The notes: generated by a model not told the origin, from the sequence alone. A stretch of 16,192 nt of DNA from Oceanicaulis sp. (GCA_007571185.1 RKRX01000063.1:1-16192); one strand, 5' to 3'; counted from the stretch's first letter, positions 1 through 8,106 are shown. Numbers and translations are program-made.

Positions 1-2739
1 AATGTGGATAGTGTGGCGCAGAACCATCCCGGGGAGTATTTCAGGTCGCTTGCAGGTCGTCTGGGTGAGCCGGTGATTCGCAGTGCGACAAAACACGCGA
101 TGCGCATTCTCGGTGAGCAATTTGTTCTGGGTCGCACCATTGAAAGTGCGATCAAGCGTGGTCGGGGATGGAAAGCCCATGGCGGTGTGCAACCCCTCTT
201 CAGTTTCGACATGCTGGGTGAAGGCGCGCGCACTCAAGCGGATGCGTTGCGCTATCACCAGAAATATCTCGATGCCATCGCCTCGGTCTCCATGAAGCGC
301 CAGGGTGGTGCGGTGGAGTCTGTGGACGGGGTGAGTATCAAGCTGACCGCACTGCATCCGCGCTACCTGGCGGTCAAGGAAGCGCAGGTGATGGAGCAGC
401 TCTATCCGCGCGTGCTGGAACAGGCCCGCGCGGCCAGGAAGGCTGATATAGGCTTCAATCTTGATGCCGAGGAATCAGATCGGCTTGTCATGCAGCTCAA
501 GATATTTGAACGCCTGGCGCGTGAACCCGGGCTTGCGGATTGGGGTGGGTTGGGCATTGTCATCCAAGCCTATCAGAAGCGCGCCCGTTTTGTGCTGGAC
601 AAGCTGGTGGAGCTGGGGCGTGATTGTGGACGGCGCTTCCAGGTGCGCTTGGTGAAAGGCGCCTATTGGGATACCGAGATCAAGCTGGCGCAGATGAACG
701 GTCAGGCGGACTTCCCGGTCTGGACCACCAAGCCGGCCACCGATCTCAACTATCTGGCCTGCGCCCGGGTCATGCTCGCGGCCCCGGACGCCATTTACGC
801 CCAGTTCGCGACACATAATGCGCATACGCTGTGTGCGGTCCGCGAGATCGCGAGAGAGCTTGGCGCTCGGGGTTATGAGTTCCAACGTCTGCATGGCATG
901 GGTGAGCCGCTTTATGCCGCCGCTGCGGAAGTTCATGAAGATCTGGGGCCGGTGCGCGTTTATGCGCCCGTGGGCAGCCATGAAGACCTGTTGCCCTATC
1001 TGGTGCGCCGCCTGCTGGAGAATGGAGCCAACACCTCTTTCGTGCATGCTTTCCTGGACAAGGGGGTGCCAGCTGAAGACGTGGCGAAAAGCCCTTTTGA
1101 TGCGGCGCAGACCTTGGATCGCCATCCCTTCATCCCCATTCCACCCAAGCTCTATGGTCCTCAACGCCCTAACTCAGCGGGAATTGATCTTACCCAGAAG
1201 GCTGTGCAGGAGCGGCTGGCCCGGGCGCAGGATGCCTTCGATGCCTGCGCACCCTATGACTGCAGCCCTCTGGTGTCCGGTGAAGCGCTGAGTGGCGGCG
1301 GCGCCGTTCTGCAGTCCAGTCCAGTGAGAGACAGCTTTGTTGTTTCCCGGCTGCGTGAGGCCACATCGCAGGATGTCGGCCAGGCCTATGAGGCGGCGCG
1401 GGCGGCACAACCGGCGTGGGACGCCCTGGGTGGCGCAGCGCGCGCTGCGCTCTTGCGTAAGATGGCGGACGCCCTTGAGAGAGAGGTTGACCGTCTGCTG
1501 GCCCTTATGGTGCGTGAAACCGGCAAAACCCTGTCCGATGGGATCGCCGAGGTGCGTGAGGCCGTGGATTTTCTGCGCTATTATGCCGTTGAGGCGGAAA
1601 CCAAGTTTGGTGATGCAGTGCGCCTTCCCGGTCCTGCGGGAGAAACCAATCATTTGGCGTTGAGCGGACGCGGTGTGTTTGTTTGCATCAGCCCGTGGAA
1701 TTTTCCGCTGGCGATTTTCACGGGCCAGTTGGCGGCGGCGTTGGCGGCGGGCAACACCGTGTTGGCCAAGCCGGCCGAACAGAGCCCGCTCATCGCTTTT
1801 GAAGCGGTAAAGCTTTACCAGAAAGTGGGCCTGCCTGTGGACGTGCTGCATCTGTTGCCGGGCGATGGCGCTATCGGTGCGGCTTTGACTCGCCTTGCGC
1901 ATGTGGATGGCGTGGCGTTCACCGGCTCTACCACAGTGGCGCGCGTCATCAATCGGACGCTGGCGGCCAGGGAAGGGTCCATTGTGCCGTTGATCGCCGA
2001 GACTGGCGGTCTGAACGCCATGTTCGTGGACACTTCGGCCCTGCATGAACAGGTTATTGATGATGCGATTCTCTCCGCTTTCGGCTCGGCCGGTCAGCGT
2101 TGCTCGGCGCTCCGGGTGCTGCTGATCCCCGAAGAGACTGCTGATCACATGATCGCAGGGTTGAAAGGGGCCATGGATGTGCTGGAACTGGGAGATCCGT
2201 GCAATCCTGCGGTGGATGTTGGGCCGGTCATTGATGCGCAAGCTCACAAGATGCTGTGCGAGCATGTGGATCGGATGGCAAGTGAAGCCACGGTGCTCCA
2301 TCGCGCTCCTTTAGATGAAGTACTCGCCGCTCAGGGCCGATTCTTCGCTCCGGCTCTGGTCGAGATTTCCAGCCTCGATCAGATATCCGAAGAAAAGTTC
2401 GGACCAGTTCTCCATGTGTTGCGTTACAAGCGCGCCGAGTTGGGCCAGGTGGCGCGGCGATTGGCAGCCAAGGGTTATGGGCTGACCCTGGGTGTGCACA
2501 CACGGTTGGATCGATTCGCGCGTGAGGTGTGTGAGTTGGTTCCGGCAGGCAATCGCTACGTGAATCGCAACATCACTGGAGCGGTAGTGGGCGTTCAGCC
2601 GTTTGGCGGGGAAGGTCTGTCCGGTACTGGCCCCAAGGCAGGGGGGCCGCACTATATTTACCGATTCGCCTCCGAGCGAACGATGACGATCAATGTGGCG
2701 GCCGGTGGCGGTGATCCTGAACTTTTGAATTTGGGTTGA
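1..2739 (+). CDS. putA: Bifunctional proline dehydrogenase / L-glutamate gamma-semialdehyde dehydrogenase, 5' end outside window
   Basis: PutA oxidises L-proline to glutamate in two steps: an FAD proline dehydrogenase, then an NAD-dependent P5C/glutamate-semialdehyde dehydrogenase. The frame is open to the window edge and begins inside the proline dehydrogenase part, so the N-terminus (a few hundred residues in typical PutA) is missing; the GTG at base 4 is not the true start. Counting from base 4, the barrel shows '[11 protein letters not shown]' (K113), 'NLDAEE' (152-157), 'RLVKGAYWD' near 215 and the FAD/substrate '[12 protein letters not shown]' (R335, R336). The ALDH half shows 'SPWNFP' near 566, the general-base Glu in 'ETGG' (E666) and the catalytic Cys in 'GQRCSALR' (C700). 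It ends soon after '[15 protein letters not shown]', without the long C-terminal domain of trifunctional PutA. It is complete and in frame over the visible part. The stop is TGA, followed by a candidate hairpin terminator. Identification is firm. Confidence 0.97.
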   Translation, partial: NVDSVAQNHPGEYFRSLAGRLGEPVIRSATKHAMRILGEQFVLGRTIESAIKRGRGWKAHGGVQPLFSFDMLGEGARTQADALRYHQKYLDAIASVSMKRQGGAVESVDGVSIKLTALHPRYLAVKEAQVMEQLYPRVLEQARAARKADIGFNLDAEESDRLVMQLKIFERLAREPGLADWGGLGIVIQAYQKRARFVLDKLVELGRDCGRRFQVRLVKGAYWDTEIKLAQMNGQADFPVWTTKPATDLNYLACARVMLAAPDAIYAQFATHNAHTLCAVREIARELGARGYEFQRLHGMGEPLYAAAAEVHEDLGPVRVYAPVGSHEDLLPYLVRRLLENGANTSFVHAFLDKGVPAEDVAKSPFDAAQTLDRHPFIPIPPKLYGPQRPNSAGIDLTQKAVQERLARAQDAFDACAPYDCSPLVSGEALSGGGAVLQSSPVRDSFVVSRLREATSQDVGQAYEAARAAQPAWDALGGAARAALLRKMADALEREVDRLLALMVRETGKTLSDGIAEVREAVDFLRYYAVEAETKFGDAVRLPGPAGETNHLALSGRGVFVCISPWNFPLAIFTGQLAAALAAGNTVLAKPAEQSPLIAFEAVKLYQKVGLPVDVLHLLPGDGAIGAALTRLAHVDGVAFTGSTTVARVINRTLAAREGSIVPLIAETGGLNAMFVDTSALHEQVIDDAILSAFGSAGQRCSALRVLLIPEETADHMIAGLKGAMDVLELGDPCNPAVDVGPVIDAQAHKMLCEHVDRMASEATVLHRAPLDEVLAAQGRFFAPALVEISSLDQISEEKFGPVLHVLRYKRAELGQVARRLAAKGYGLTLGVHTRLDRFAREVCELVPAGNRYVNRNITGAVVGVQPFGGEGLSGTGPKAGGPHYIYRFASERTMTINVAAGGGDPELLNLG

Positions 2740-2740
2740 T

Positions 2741-2761
2741 CCGACCCGAAAAGGGCGTCGG
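2741..2761 (+). terminator. Candidate terminator hairpin after putA
   Basis: Two bases after the putA stop, CCGAC and CC pair with GG and GTCGG around a GAAAA loop, with a two-base bulge. The following TTTCCC is a weak T tract, and an alternative hairpin (GTCGG/CCGAC) overlaps it. Termination here is inferred from position and fold, and efficiency is uncertain. Confidence 0.45.
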
Positions 2762-2833
2762 TTTCCCGACCGGCTATCCACAGGAAAGTACATTTATCGT
2801 TGGGGCTGGGCCGATTGAAATGGGTTTGACTCG

Positions 2834-2862
2834 TTGACGATGCCAAATCATCTGAGCACTAT
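2834..2862 (+). promoter_or_regulatory. Candidate nrdA promoter
   Basis: TTGACG (2834-2839) is a good -35 match. Seventeen bases later CACTAT (2857-2862) is a poor -10, which overlaps the first NrdR-like palindrome. Overlap of the -10 with the operator would fit repression by NrdR. The promoter assignment is inference. Confidence 0.4.
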
Positions 2863-2903
2863 ATGTTGCGGTTTTCTAGAGAACTGCATACTATCTGTGG
2901 TTT
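2856..2903 (+). promoter_or_regulatory. Tandem NrdR boxes upstream of nrdA
   Basis: Box 1 (2856-2871, GCACTATATGTTGCGG) matches 12 of 16 positions of an idealised NrdR palindrome, ACACTATATATTGTGT. Box 2 (2888-2903, ATACTATCTGTGGTTT) matches 11 of 16. The box starts are exactly 32 bp apart, about three helical turns, which is the pairing typical of NrdR operators. NrdR is the ATP/dATP-sensing repressor of ribonucleotide reductase genes. The pair lies 75-122 bp before the nrdA start and box 1 overlaps the candidate -10. The call rests on motif, spacing and gene context together. Confidence 0.75.
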
Positions 2904-2977
2904 TTCTCACGTGATGCGTGGGATTAACCTCCGCGTCCTCGCGGCCCGGTTGATGCCGAGTTAGGGTGAGTTTCAAG

Positions 2978-4858
2978 ATGAGTTCTTACGATCAGGCATA
3001 CGCATCGGATTCTCGCGAGCAGGGAAAGGTTGCTAGCCCGTGTGGCAAGCCCAAGGCCGCGCGGCTTCATCTGGTCGATGAGGTCAGGACTGATCCTTTG
3101 CGATCTGCGTATCTAACCAAATTTGGCAAGAAGACTCTTACTGATCGCTATTTGCTGCCTGGTGAATCCTATCAAGACATGTTTGCACGCGTGTCGACGG
3201 CCTATGCCGATGATCTTGAGCATGCGCAGCGTCTGTACGATTACATGTCCAATCTGTGGTTTATGCCAGCCACCCCGGTGCTGTCCAATGGCGGTGCGGC
3301 TCGAGGATTGCCGATTTCCTGCTTTTTGAACTCCGTGGACGATTCGCTGAGTGACATTGTGAATGCCTGGACGGAAAACGTCTGGCTGGCGTCCCATGGC
3401 GGCGGCATCGGCACTTATTGGGGCTCAGTGCGTTCCATTGGCGAGAAAATCGGTCAGAACGGGCAAACCTCGGGCATCATTCCCTTCATCCGAGTGATGG
3501 ATTCGCTAACCTTGGCGATCTCCCAGGGATCCCTGCGTCGCGGTTCTGCGGCGGTGTATCTGGACATTCATCACCCCGAGATTGAGGAATTCCTCGAAAT
3601 CCGCAAACCGTCGGGCGATTTCAACCGCAAGAGCCTGAACCTACACCACGGGCTGAACATCACCGATGCTTTCATGAAAGCCGTGGCCGGAGATGATGAG
3701 TTCGAGCTAATCTCCCCACGTTCGGGCGAGGTGGTAAAAACTGTCAATGCCCGCAAGCTATGGCAGAAGATTCTGGAGTTGCGCCTGCAGACTGGCGAGC
3801 CTTACATCATCTTCTCCGATACGGTGAACAACGCCCTGCCAGAGCACCAGCGCAAGCTGGACCTGAAAGTACGCCAGTCCAATCTCTGCTCGGAAATCAT
3901 GCTGCCCACCGGTGTGGACCATCTGGGCAATGACCGCACGGCGGTGTGTTGTCTGTCCTCTCTGAACGCTGAGAAGTTCATGGAGTGGGAGGATGATGAG
4001 CTCTTCCTAGAAGACATCTTCCGTTTCCTGGACAATATCCTTCAGGACTTTATTGATCGCGCGCCTGATGAAATGAAGCGCGCTAAATATTCTGCTGCGC
4101 GCGAGCGTTCGGTGGGGTTGGGCCTGATGGGGTTTCACTCTTTCCTGCAGAGAATGAAAGTACCGTTTGAGTCCGCTACAGCCCGCTCATGGAACAAGAA
4201 ACTGTTCCGGCACATCCGCCAGGGTGCGGACAAAGCTTCGGTCAAGCTGGCGGAGGAACGCGGTGCTTGTCCCGATGCTGAAGACAGTGGTGTCAAGGCG
4301 CGCTTTTCTCATAAATTGGCGATTGCACCGACCGCGTCGATCTCTATCATCTGCGGCGGCGTTTCGGCGGGCATCGAACCGATCCCTGCCAATGTGTACA
4401 CTCATAAAACCCTGTCGGGCTCCTTCACCGTCAAGAACCCGTATCTGGAGCAGTTGCTTGAGGAGAAGGGTAAAAACACACCGTCGGTTTGGGACTCGAT
4501 CCTGGAGCATGAAGGTTCAGTCCAGCACCTCGGTTTCCTCGACGAGCCGGAGAAGAAAGTCTTCAAGACCGCTTTCGAACTGGATCAGCGCTGGGTAATA
4601 GACCACGCCGCCGATCGCACCCCGTATGTCTGTCAAGCTCAATCTCTGAATATTTTTCTGCCCGGCGATGTGAATAAATGGGATCTGCACATGCTGCACT
4701 GGAGCGCCTGGGAGAAGGGGGTAAAATCGCTGTACTACTGTCGTTCCAAATCAGTTCAGCGCGCCGCCTATGCTGGTTCGGGGGGGGAAAGCGGAATACT
4801 CAAATCCCTGAGTGGCGCTGCGCTCAGGGATTATGATGAGTGTCTTGCCTGCCAGTAG
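2978..4858 (+). CDS. nrdA: Class I ribonucleoside-diphosphate reductase, catalytic (alpha) subunit
   Basis: NrdA reduces ribonucleoside diphosphates to deoxyribonucleotides for DNA synthesis, using a radical delivered by NrdB. From the ATG at 2978 (626 aa) the active-site set is visible: C115 in 'PISCFLNS'; N302, C304 and E306 in 'NLCSEI'; C324 in 'VCCLSS'; the radical-transfer pair Y586/Y587 in 'SLYYCRSK'; and the C-terminal shuttle pair C622/C625 in 'ECLACQ'. I chose ATG 2978 because AGGGTGAG lies seven bases upstream; an in-frame GTG at 2966 overlaps that ribosome-binding site. The protein is about 130 residues shorter than E. coli NrdA, with only about 50 residues before the first conserved block, so no N-terminal ATP-cone is apparent. 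No nrdB lies downstream, although the two genes are usually adjacent. Two NrdR boxes precede the gene. Confidence 0.96.
   Translation: MSSYDQAYASDSREQGKVASPCGKPKAARLHLVDEVRTDPLRSAYLTKFGKKTLTDRYLLPGESYQDMFARVSTAYADDLEHAQRLYDYMSNLWFMPATPVLSNGGAARGLPISCFLNSVDDSLSDIVNAWTENVWLASHGGGIGTYWGSVRSIGEKIGQNGQTSGIIPFIRVMDSLTLAISQGSLRRGSAAVYLDIHHPEIEEFLEIRKPSGDFNRKSLNLHHGLNITDAFMKAVAGDDEFELISPRSGEVVKTVNARKLWQKILELRLQTGEPYIIFSDTVNNALPEHQRKLDLKVRQSNLCSEIMLPTGVDHLGNDRTAVCCLSSLNAEKFMEWEDDELFLEDIFRFLDNILQDFIDRAPDEMKRAKYSAARERSVGLGLMGFHSFLQRMKVPFESATARSWNKKLFRHIRQGADKASVKLAEERGACPDAEDSGVKARFSHKLAIAPTASISIICGGVSAGIEPIPANVYTHKTLSGSFTVKNPYLEQLLEEKGKNTPSVWDSILEHEGSVQHLGFLDEPEKKVFKTAFELDQRWVIDHAADRTPYVCQAQSLNIFLPGDVNKWDLHMLHWSAWEKGVKSLYYCRSKSVQRAAYAGSGGESGILKSLSGAALRDYDECLACQ
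4803..4832 (+). repeat. Perfect 10-bp inverted repeat inside the 3' end of nrdA
   Basis: AATCCCTGAG (4803-4812) and CTCAGGGATT (4823-4832) are perfect reverse complements separated by ten bases. The repeat sits in the coding sequence just before the codons for the C-terminal CxxC. In RNA it would form a strong hairpin about 25 nt before the stop, with no T tract after it, so a simple terminator is unlikely. It could stabilise the mRNA 3' end or be a small inserted palindrome. Function is unknown. Confidence 0.6.
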
Positions 4859-5374
4859 AAGGGTCTCTTCCTCTTGCATTGTGAACGGGGCATGCATGGC
4901 TGAGGGGACTGTCCTGAGTGATCCACCGATTTGTTTTGTCGAGGGGTGTTTCGGCGTGGCATACCGCGGAGGGTTCAAGGTAAGACCAGCCCAAAAATTG
5001 AAATGGTAGGCGTCAATCGGCTCTGTCCATCAGTCCGGCGAGAGCGAACCTGCGGGGTTAGTCACCGGCTACGCACAGCTTGATCTCTCGGGTTCTGATC
5101 CGGGCGATGGTGCTGGAGGCGTGCGGTGGATCGCGAGGCTGGAGTGCATGAGCCTGTTTCATACGTCAGATACAAGGTTCACCTTTCGGAGGAAAAGGTC
5201 TAGAATGTCGCCCGGTCGCTGATTGCCGGGGACGGTCCTTGTTTTCGCGTTGGCGGCTATCCGCGCTTTGGGGGCCATCATCAGCGCGTCGAAAATGCTT
5301 CTCTGCGTTTTCTTTCGGAGTGCACATCACCGGTGCATGCGCCGCCGCCGAGACACCGACGATCAGGATTGCTC
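4859..5374. other. 516-bp intergenic region between nrdA and the KamA-family gene
   Basis: No gene is recognisable here on either strand. Short open frames exist on both strands, but they lack family motifs, good ribosome-binding sites or coherent composition. The part nearest the downstream gene carries a candidate promoter (TTCACC at 5178, TAGAAT at 5201) and overlapping small inverted repeats around 5174-5198 (AAGGT/ACCTT; ACCTTT/AAAGGT). That would leave a transcribed leader of roughly 160 bases before the start codon. I did not recognise a known riboswitch. The left part may hold remnants of a decayed gene. Confidence 0.5.
5178..5206 (+). promoter_or_regulatory. Candidate promoter of the KamA-family gene
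   Basis: TTCACC (5178-5183, 4/6 match to -35) and TAGAAT (5201-5206, 5/6 match to -10) are 17 bases apart. The spacer contains GGAGGAAAAGG and forms part of a small inverted repeat with ACCTTT. The predicted start of transcription, near 5213, gives a leader of about 160 nt. This is motif-based inference only. Confidence 0.4.
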
Positions 5375-6877
5375 ATGTCGCAAACGGCAAAAACTTTACA
5401 TATTGCCGGATCACGCCCGAAAAATAAGGCGCAGCTGCGCCGGCACAAAGACAATTTGTATGCCCGGATCAGTGAGACCCGGTTCAATCGCTACGTGGTT
5501 CACGACATCGCCCGGTATCGCAAATATGTCGATGAAGGTGGCGCCGAGATCTATTCACAGGCCGAACTGGACTCACTGGAAGCTGCGGGTGTGTCTGATC
5601 GCCTGCCCCCACGCGCCACGGATTATTATCTCAATCTGGCCAGAACATCCAAAGCGGTGCGCAATCTGATCAAGGCGCGTCCTGAAGAGATGGAGGATCT
5701 TTCGGGTGAAAAAGACCCTTCCAACCAGCTGCGCTACAGTCCGATTCCCGGCCTGCTGCACAAGTACGAGCTGTGTCTTGTCTATGTGGTGCGCACCTGT
5801 TCGAGCTGGTGTCGGTACTGTTATCGCTCGGACTTTCTGACCGGAAAGACAGAAAAAGATACGGCCTCAATCCATGAAGTGGCGGACTATATCCGGACCC
5901 ACAACGCCAATGTCGCTGCAGGCGACATCACCGACAGGCCCGAGGTGCGTGAAGTGCTGTTATCGGGTGGTGATCCGATGGTGCTGTCCAACCGCAATCT
6001 GTTCGATTATCTTAATGGCTTGGCCGAAGCGGGGGTGGAAGTAATCCGCATCGGTACAAAAGAAATGGCGTTTTATCCCCAGCGGTTTGACGACAATTTT
6101 CTCAACATGCTTGACCTGTTTCACGAGCTGCACCCGCATGTGCTGGTGGCTTTCATGGTGCACTTCACCCATCCCGATGAATTTCTGCGCCTGAACGATG
6201 CCGGTGAGTACGTACGCGATAAACATGGCCATCTGTTGCGCAACCCGTTGGTAGAGATCGCTGCCGCCCATCTGTGCGCCCGCCCCTTTGTCACGCTGGA
6301 GAACCAGACTCCGATCATTCAGGGCGTCAATGATGACGCCGACGCCCTGCGCCTGATGCAGCAGGAGCTCAAGCGCATGGGCGTGAACAATCATTATTAC
6401 TTTCAGTGCCGGGAAATCGAGGGTTTCCACGCTTTCGCTGTTCCGGTGGAGACCGCTTGGAAGGTGCATGCGGACAGTCAGCGCGGTTTGTCGGGGATCG
6501 AGCGCTCACGTTTCGCCCTGTCCACCGAAGCAGGCAAAATGGAGCTGATCTCGGTGATTGAGGGCGATAATCGTTTTCGAGGCGCTGATGACGAGCTGAG
6601 CCAGGCGCTGGCCGAAGGTCTGGTGGTGTTCCGCCTGCACCGGACTCCATATGCGGATCGCCAGAGCGATCTCGTGGTCGCCCGGCGCCATCCCCAAGCG
6701 TTGTGGATCAGCGGGTATGAAGACCGTATCCTTTATGATGGCCGGGTTCGACAATCCGGGGGCAAGTGGTCGCCGCTGCTGACGCTGCTGACCCCGGCGC
6801 TAATGCGGGCGGGCGAGGATTCTCCCGCCAACTCGACAGGTTTGCTGTTACAGGAGTTAGGGTCTGTTTCAGCCTGA
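5375..6877 (+). CDS. KamA-family radical SAM, PLP-dependent aminomutase (lysine 2,3-aminomutase-like; substrate uncertain)
   Basis: These enzymes move an alpha-amino group to the beta carbon using a [4Fe-4S]-SAM radical and PLP. From ATG 5375 (500 aa; CAGGA lies about eight bases upstream) the cluster motif is C142-x3-C146-x2-C149 ('CSSWCRYC'). 'LLSGGDPMVL' (195-204) is the SAM-site glycine motif, and the probable PLP lysine is K388 in 'STEAGKMEL'. In clostridial lysine 2,3-aminomutase two aspartates (D293, D330) hold the substrate side-chain amine. Here the first aligns with R346 in 'YYFQCREIEG' and the second falls in the S383/T384 region. Glutamate 2,3-aminomutase also has a basic residue (Lys) and a polar one (Asn) at these places, so an acidic substrate is plausible. 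The zinc-binding C-terminal Cys cluster of clostridial LAM is absent, and the protein has a C-terminal extension of about 80 residues. EpmB is less likely, because the protein is far longer. The family call is firm; the substrate is inference. Confidence 0.9.
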   Translation: MSQTAKTLHIAGSRPKNKAQLRRHKDNLYARISETRFNRYVVHDIARYRKYVDEGGAEIYSQAELDSLEAAGVSDRLPPRATDYYLNLARTSKAVRNLIKARPEEMEDLSGEKDPSNQLRYSPIPGLLHKYELCLVYVVRTCSSWCRYCYRSDFLTGKTEKDTASIHEVADYIRTHNANVAAGDITDRPEVREVLLSGGDPMVLSNRNLFDYLNGLAEAGVEVIRIGTKEMAFYPQRFDDNFLNMLDLFHELHPHVLVAFMVHFTHPDEFLRLNDAGEYVRDKHGHLLRNPLVEIAAAHLCARPFVTLENQTPIIQGVNDDADALRLMQQELKRMGVNNHYYFQCREIEGFHAFAVPVETAWKVHADSQRGLSGIERSRFALSTEAGKMELISVIEGDNRFRGADDELSQALAEGLVVFRLHRTPYADRQSDLVVARRHPQALWISGYEDRILYDGRVRQSGGKWSPLLTLLTPALMRAGEDSPANSTGLLLQELGSVSA

Positions 6878-6942
6878 CAGGTCAGACAACTGGACGTTGC
6901 AAATAAACCTTTTCCTGTTTTCGGATGCCCCATTGAAGAGGG

Positions 6943-7340
6943 TTGCGTTGTATGCTGATGGTTATCGGTGTTGATGAATGCGGCGAGAAGGATGTGCTAG
7001 CGATTGAGGACGGGTTTCGGGAGAACGCCGACAGCTGGCGCGACCTGCTCGAGGGGCTCAAGAGCTGGGGCCTTCGCGAGCCGCCGGCATTGGCCACTGG
7101 CGCCGGGGTTCTGGACGGCGCCGCGCGATGTCTACCCTGACACGCGCGAGCAACGCTGCTCGGTACACAAGACGTCAAACGTGTTGGGTGCGATGCCCCA
7201 GCTGGTGAAAGATCGCGACGAGTTGCTAACCTTTTCAACTTCCCGGTGGAACACTGGAAACACACCAGGGCCGTCTGCAAGAGGTCATACAAGGGGTTGA
7301 TTTCAAGGGCGGGATAAAGCAACTTCAAACTGCCGCCTGA
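6943..7340 (+). pseudogene. IS256-family (mutator-type) transposase relic
   Basis: Translated pieces match successive parts of IS256-type transposases, but three frames are needed. From 6943, 'MLMVIGVDECGEKDVLAIED' and 'SWRDLLEGLKSWGL' lead to 'LATGAG'. From about 7110 the next frame gives 'DVYPDTREQRCSVHKTSNVL' and 'KDRDELLTF'. From 7234 the first frame returns with 'FNFPVEHWKHT'. From 7275 the third frame gives 'LQEVIQGVDFKGGIKQL' and the normal C-terminus, with stop at 7338-7340. At least two internal segments are missing: one between 'NVLGAMPQ' and 'LVKDRDELL', the other between 'EHWKH' and 'LQEVIQG'. The N-terminal third is absent. The usual 'GDGA' aspartate is replaced ('GAGV'). No terminal inverted repeats were found. 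It cannot encode an active transposase. Confidence 0.88.
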
Positions 7341-7410
7341 TCATGGATATCACCAAGCTTTAAGCATAACTCTGTGCTCTCCCCCTTCCCACACACAAAA
7401 GGAGTTGACG

Positions 7411-7611
7411 ATGCCCACAGGCTGTCACCACCTGACCTGCGAGGAACAGCGTCAGATTCAGGCGCTCAAGGCAAACGGGAGTTCAAACAGAGCTATTGCG
7501 TGGCGGTGAGGGCGCAATAGTTCGGCGATAGCGCGCGAATTGAAGCGCGATATGGTCGATTGTGCATACGACGGGCATAACCTAGGTGCAGAGGCGGCAG
7601 CGATGATTCTC
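7411..7611 (+). pseudogene. IS30-family transposase, N-terminal fragment with in-frame stop
   Basis: An ATG at 7411 with AAAGGAG seven to thirteen bases upstream opens a frame reading 'HLTCEEQRQIQALKANG', then 'SNRAIAWR', a TGA at 7507-7509, then 'GRNSSAIARELKRD'. This is the N-terminal helix-turn-helix of IS30-type transposases (typically L-T-x-E-E-R ... R-A-I-A-x-x-L-G-R ... I-x-R-E-L-x-R). The TGA replaces the residue just before Gly-Arg. Similarity fades after about 7600, and the catalytic DDE domain is missing. The intact start and ribosome-binding site would allow only a 32-residue peptide. This is a dead remnant next to the IS256 relic. Confidence 0.75.
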
Positions 7612-7805
7612 CCGCGTCTTAGAGTTTTTGAGACATCGTTTTACGACACGACCTTAAGGGATGAGTGAGGTGTTTCATGACGAAACAGAAGAAGATTAAA
7701 AGCGGAAGAGCCGGAGCTGTGGAGACCTGAGCAACCGTAGCAGTTCCTGATAATTCCGGTTTGATGATAAGACGGAACACGCTAGCACCGATCGAGAGAA
7801 ACACC
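7612..7805. other. Region upstream of bolA with small inverted repeats
   Basis: This 194-bp stretch separates the transposase fragments from bolA. It holds TGTTTC-n5-GAAACA (7671-7687) and a looser TTCCG/CGGAA pair around 7755-7780. A 17-codon frame starts at 7678 ('MTKQKKIKSGRAGAVET') behind GAGGTG. It resembles the start of some IS OrfA proteins, but it is too short to assign. The bolA promoter should lie here; I could not pick a convincing -35/-10 pair. Confidence 0.35.
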
Positions 7806-8039
7806 ATGCCCATGAAATCTGACGACATTGTCAGCCTAATAAAGGACGGCGTACCCGACGCGCAGGTGGAAATCACCGATCTGGCAGGCGATGGAGATCA
7901 TTACAAAGCGGTCGTCGTTTCTGAGACCTTCGCTGGTATGAGCCGCGTCAAACAACATCAACTGGTCTATGCCGCTTTAGAGGGTCGAATGGGCGGCGAG
8001 TTGCACGCCCTGGCGATCGAAACTCGCACGCCCGATTAG
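7806..8039 (+). CDS. bolA: BolA family protein
   Basis: A 77-residue BolA-fold protein. BolA proteins bind CGFS monothiol glutaredoxins through a shared [2Fe-2S] cluster and act in iron-sulfur trafficking or sensing in the cytoplasm. The sequence runs 'DIVSLIKDGVPDAQVEITDL', then 'GDGDHYKAVVVSETF', then 'KQHQLVYAALEGRMGGELHA', the typical BolA helix-turn-helix-like core, with a His in the C-terminal 'ELHALAI' suited to cluster ligation. I use ATG 7806 rather than the upstream in-frame codon at 7761 because 'MPMKSDDI' matches the usual short N-terminus and GAGAGAAA lies just upstream. A partner glutaredoxin gene follows 67 bp later, the usual alphaproteobacterial pairing. In many relatives purL precedes bolA; here insertion-sequence debris takes that place. 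Confidence 0.93.
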   Translation: MPMKSDDIVSLIKDGVPDAQVEITDLAGDGDHYKAVVVSETFAGMSRVKQHQLVYAALEGRMGGELHALAIETRTPD

Positions 8040-8106
8040 CTGCGGGTTGCGCCTTCACCCGTTCCCTTGCCAGCTCATGAGCCAACACACAGAAAGGTTT
8101 CTGCTC

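Noticed and set aside
1174..2301. 375-codon open frame on the minus strand inside putA
   Set aside because: It lies antisense to the conserved PutA coding sequence, has Arg/His-rich low-quality composition and no family motif; a shadow of a GC-rich gene.
5205..5222. Five-codon leader peptide (MSPGR) behind GGAGG upstream of the aminomutase
   Set aside because: The ribosome-binding site is about 12 bases from the ATG, the peptide has no regulatory codon run, and the site overlaps the predicted -10.
7678..7731. 17-codon frame 'MTKQKKIKSGRAGAVET' behind GAGGTG
   Set aside because: It resembles the start of some IS OrfA proteins but is too short to assign; noted in the bolA upstream region only.
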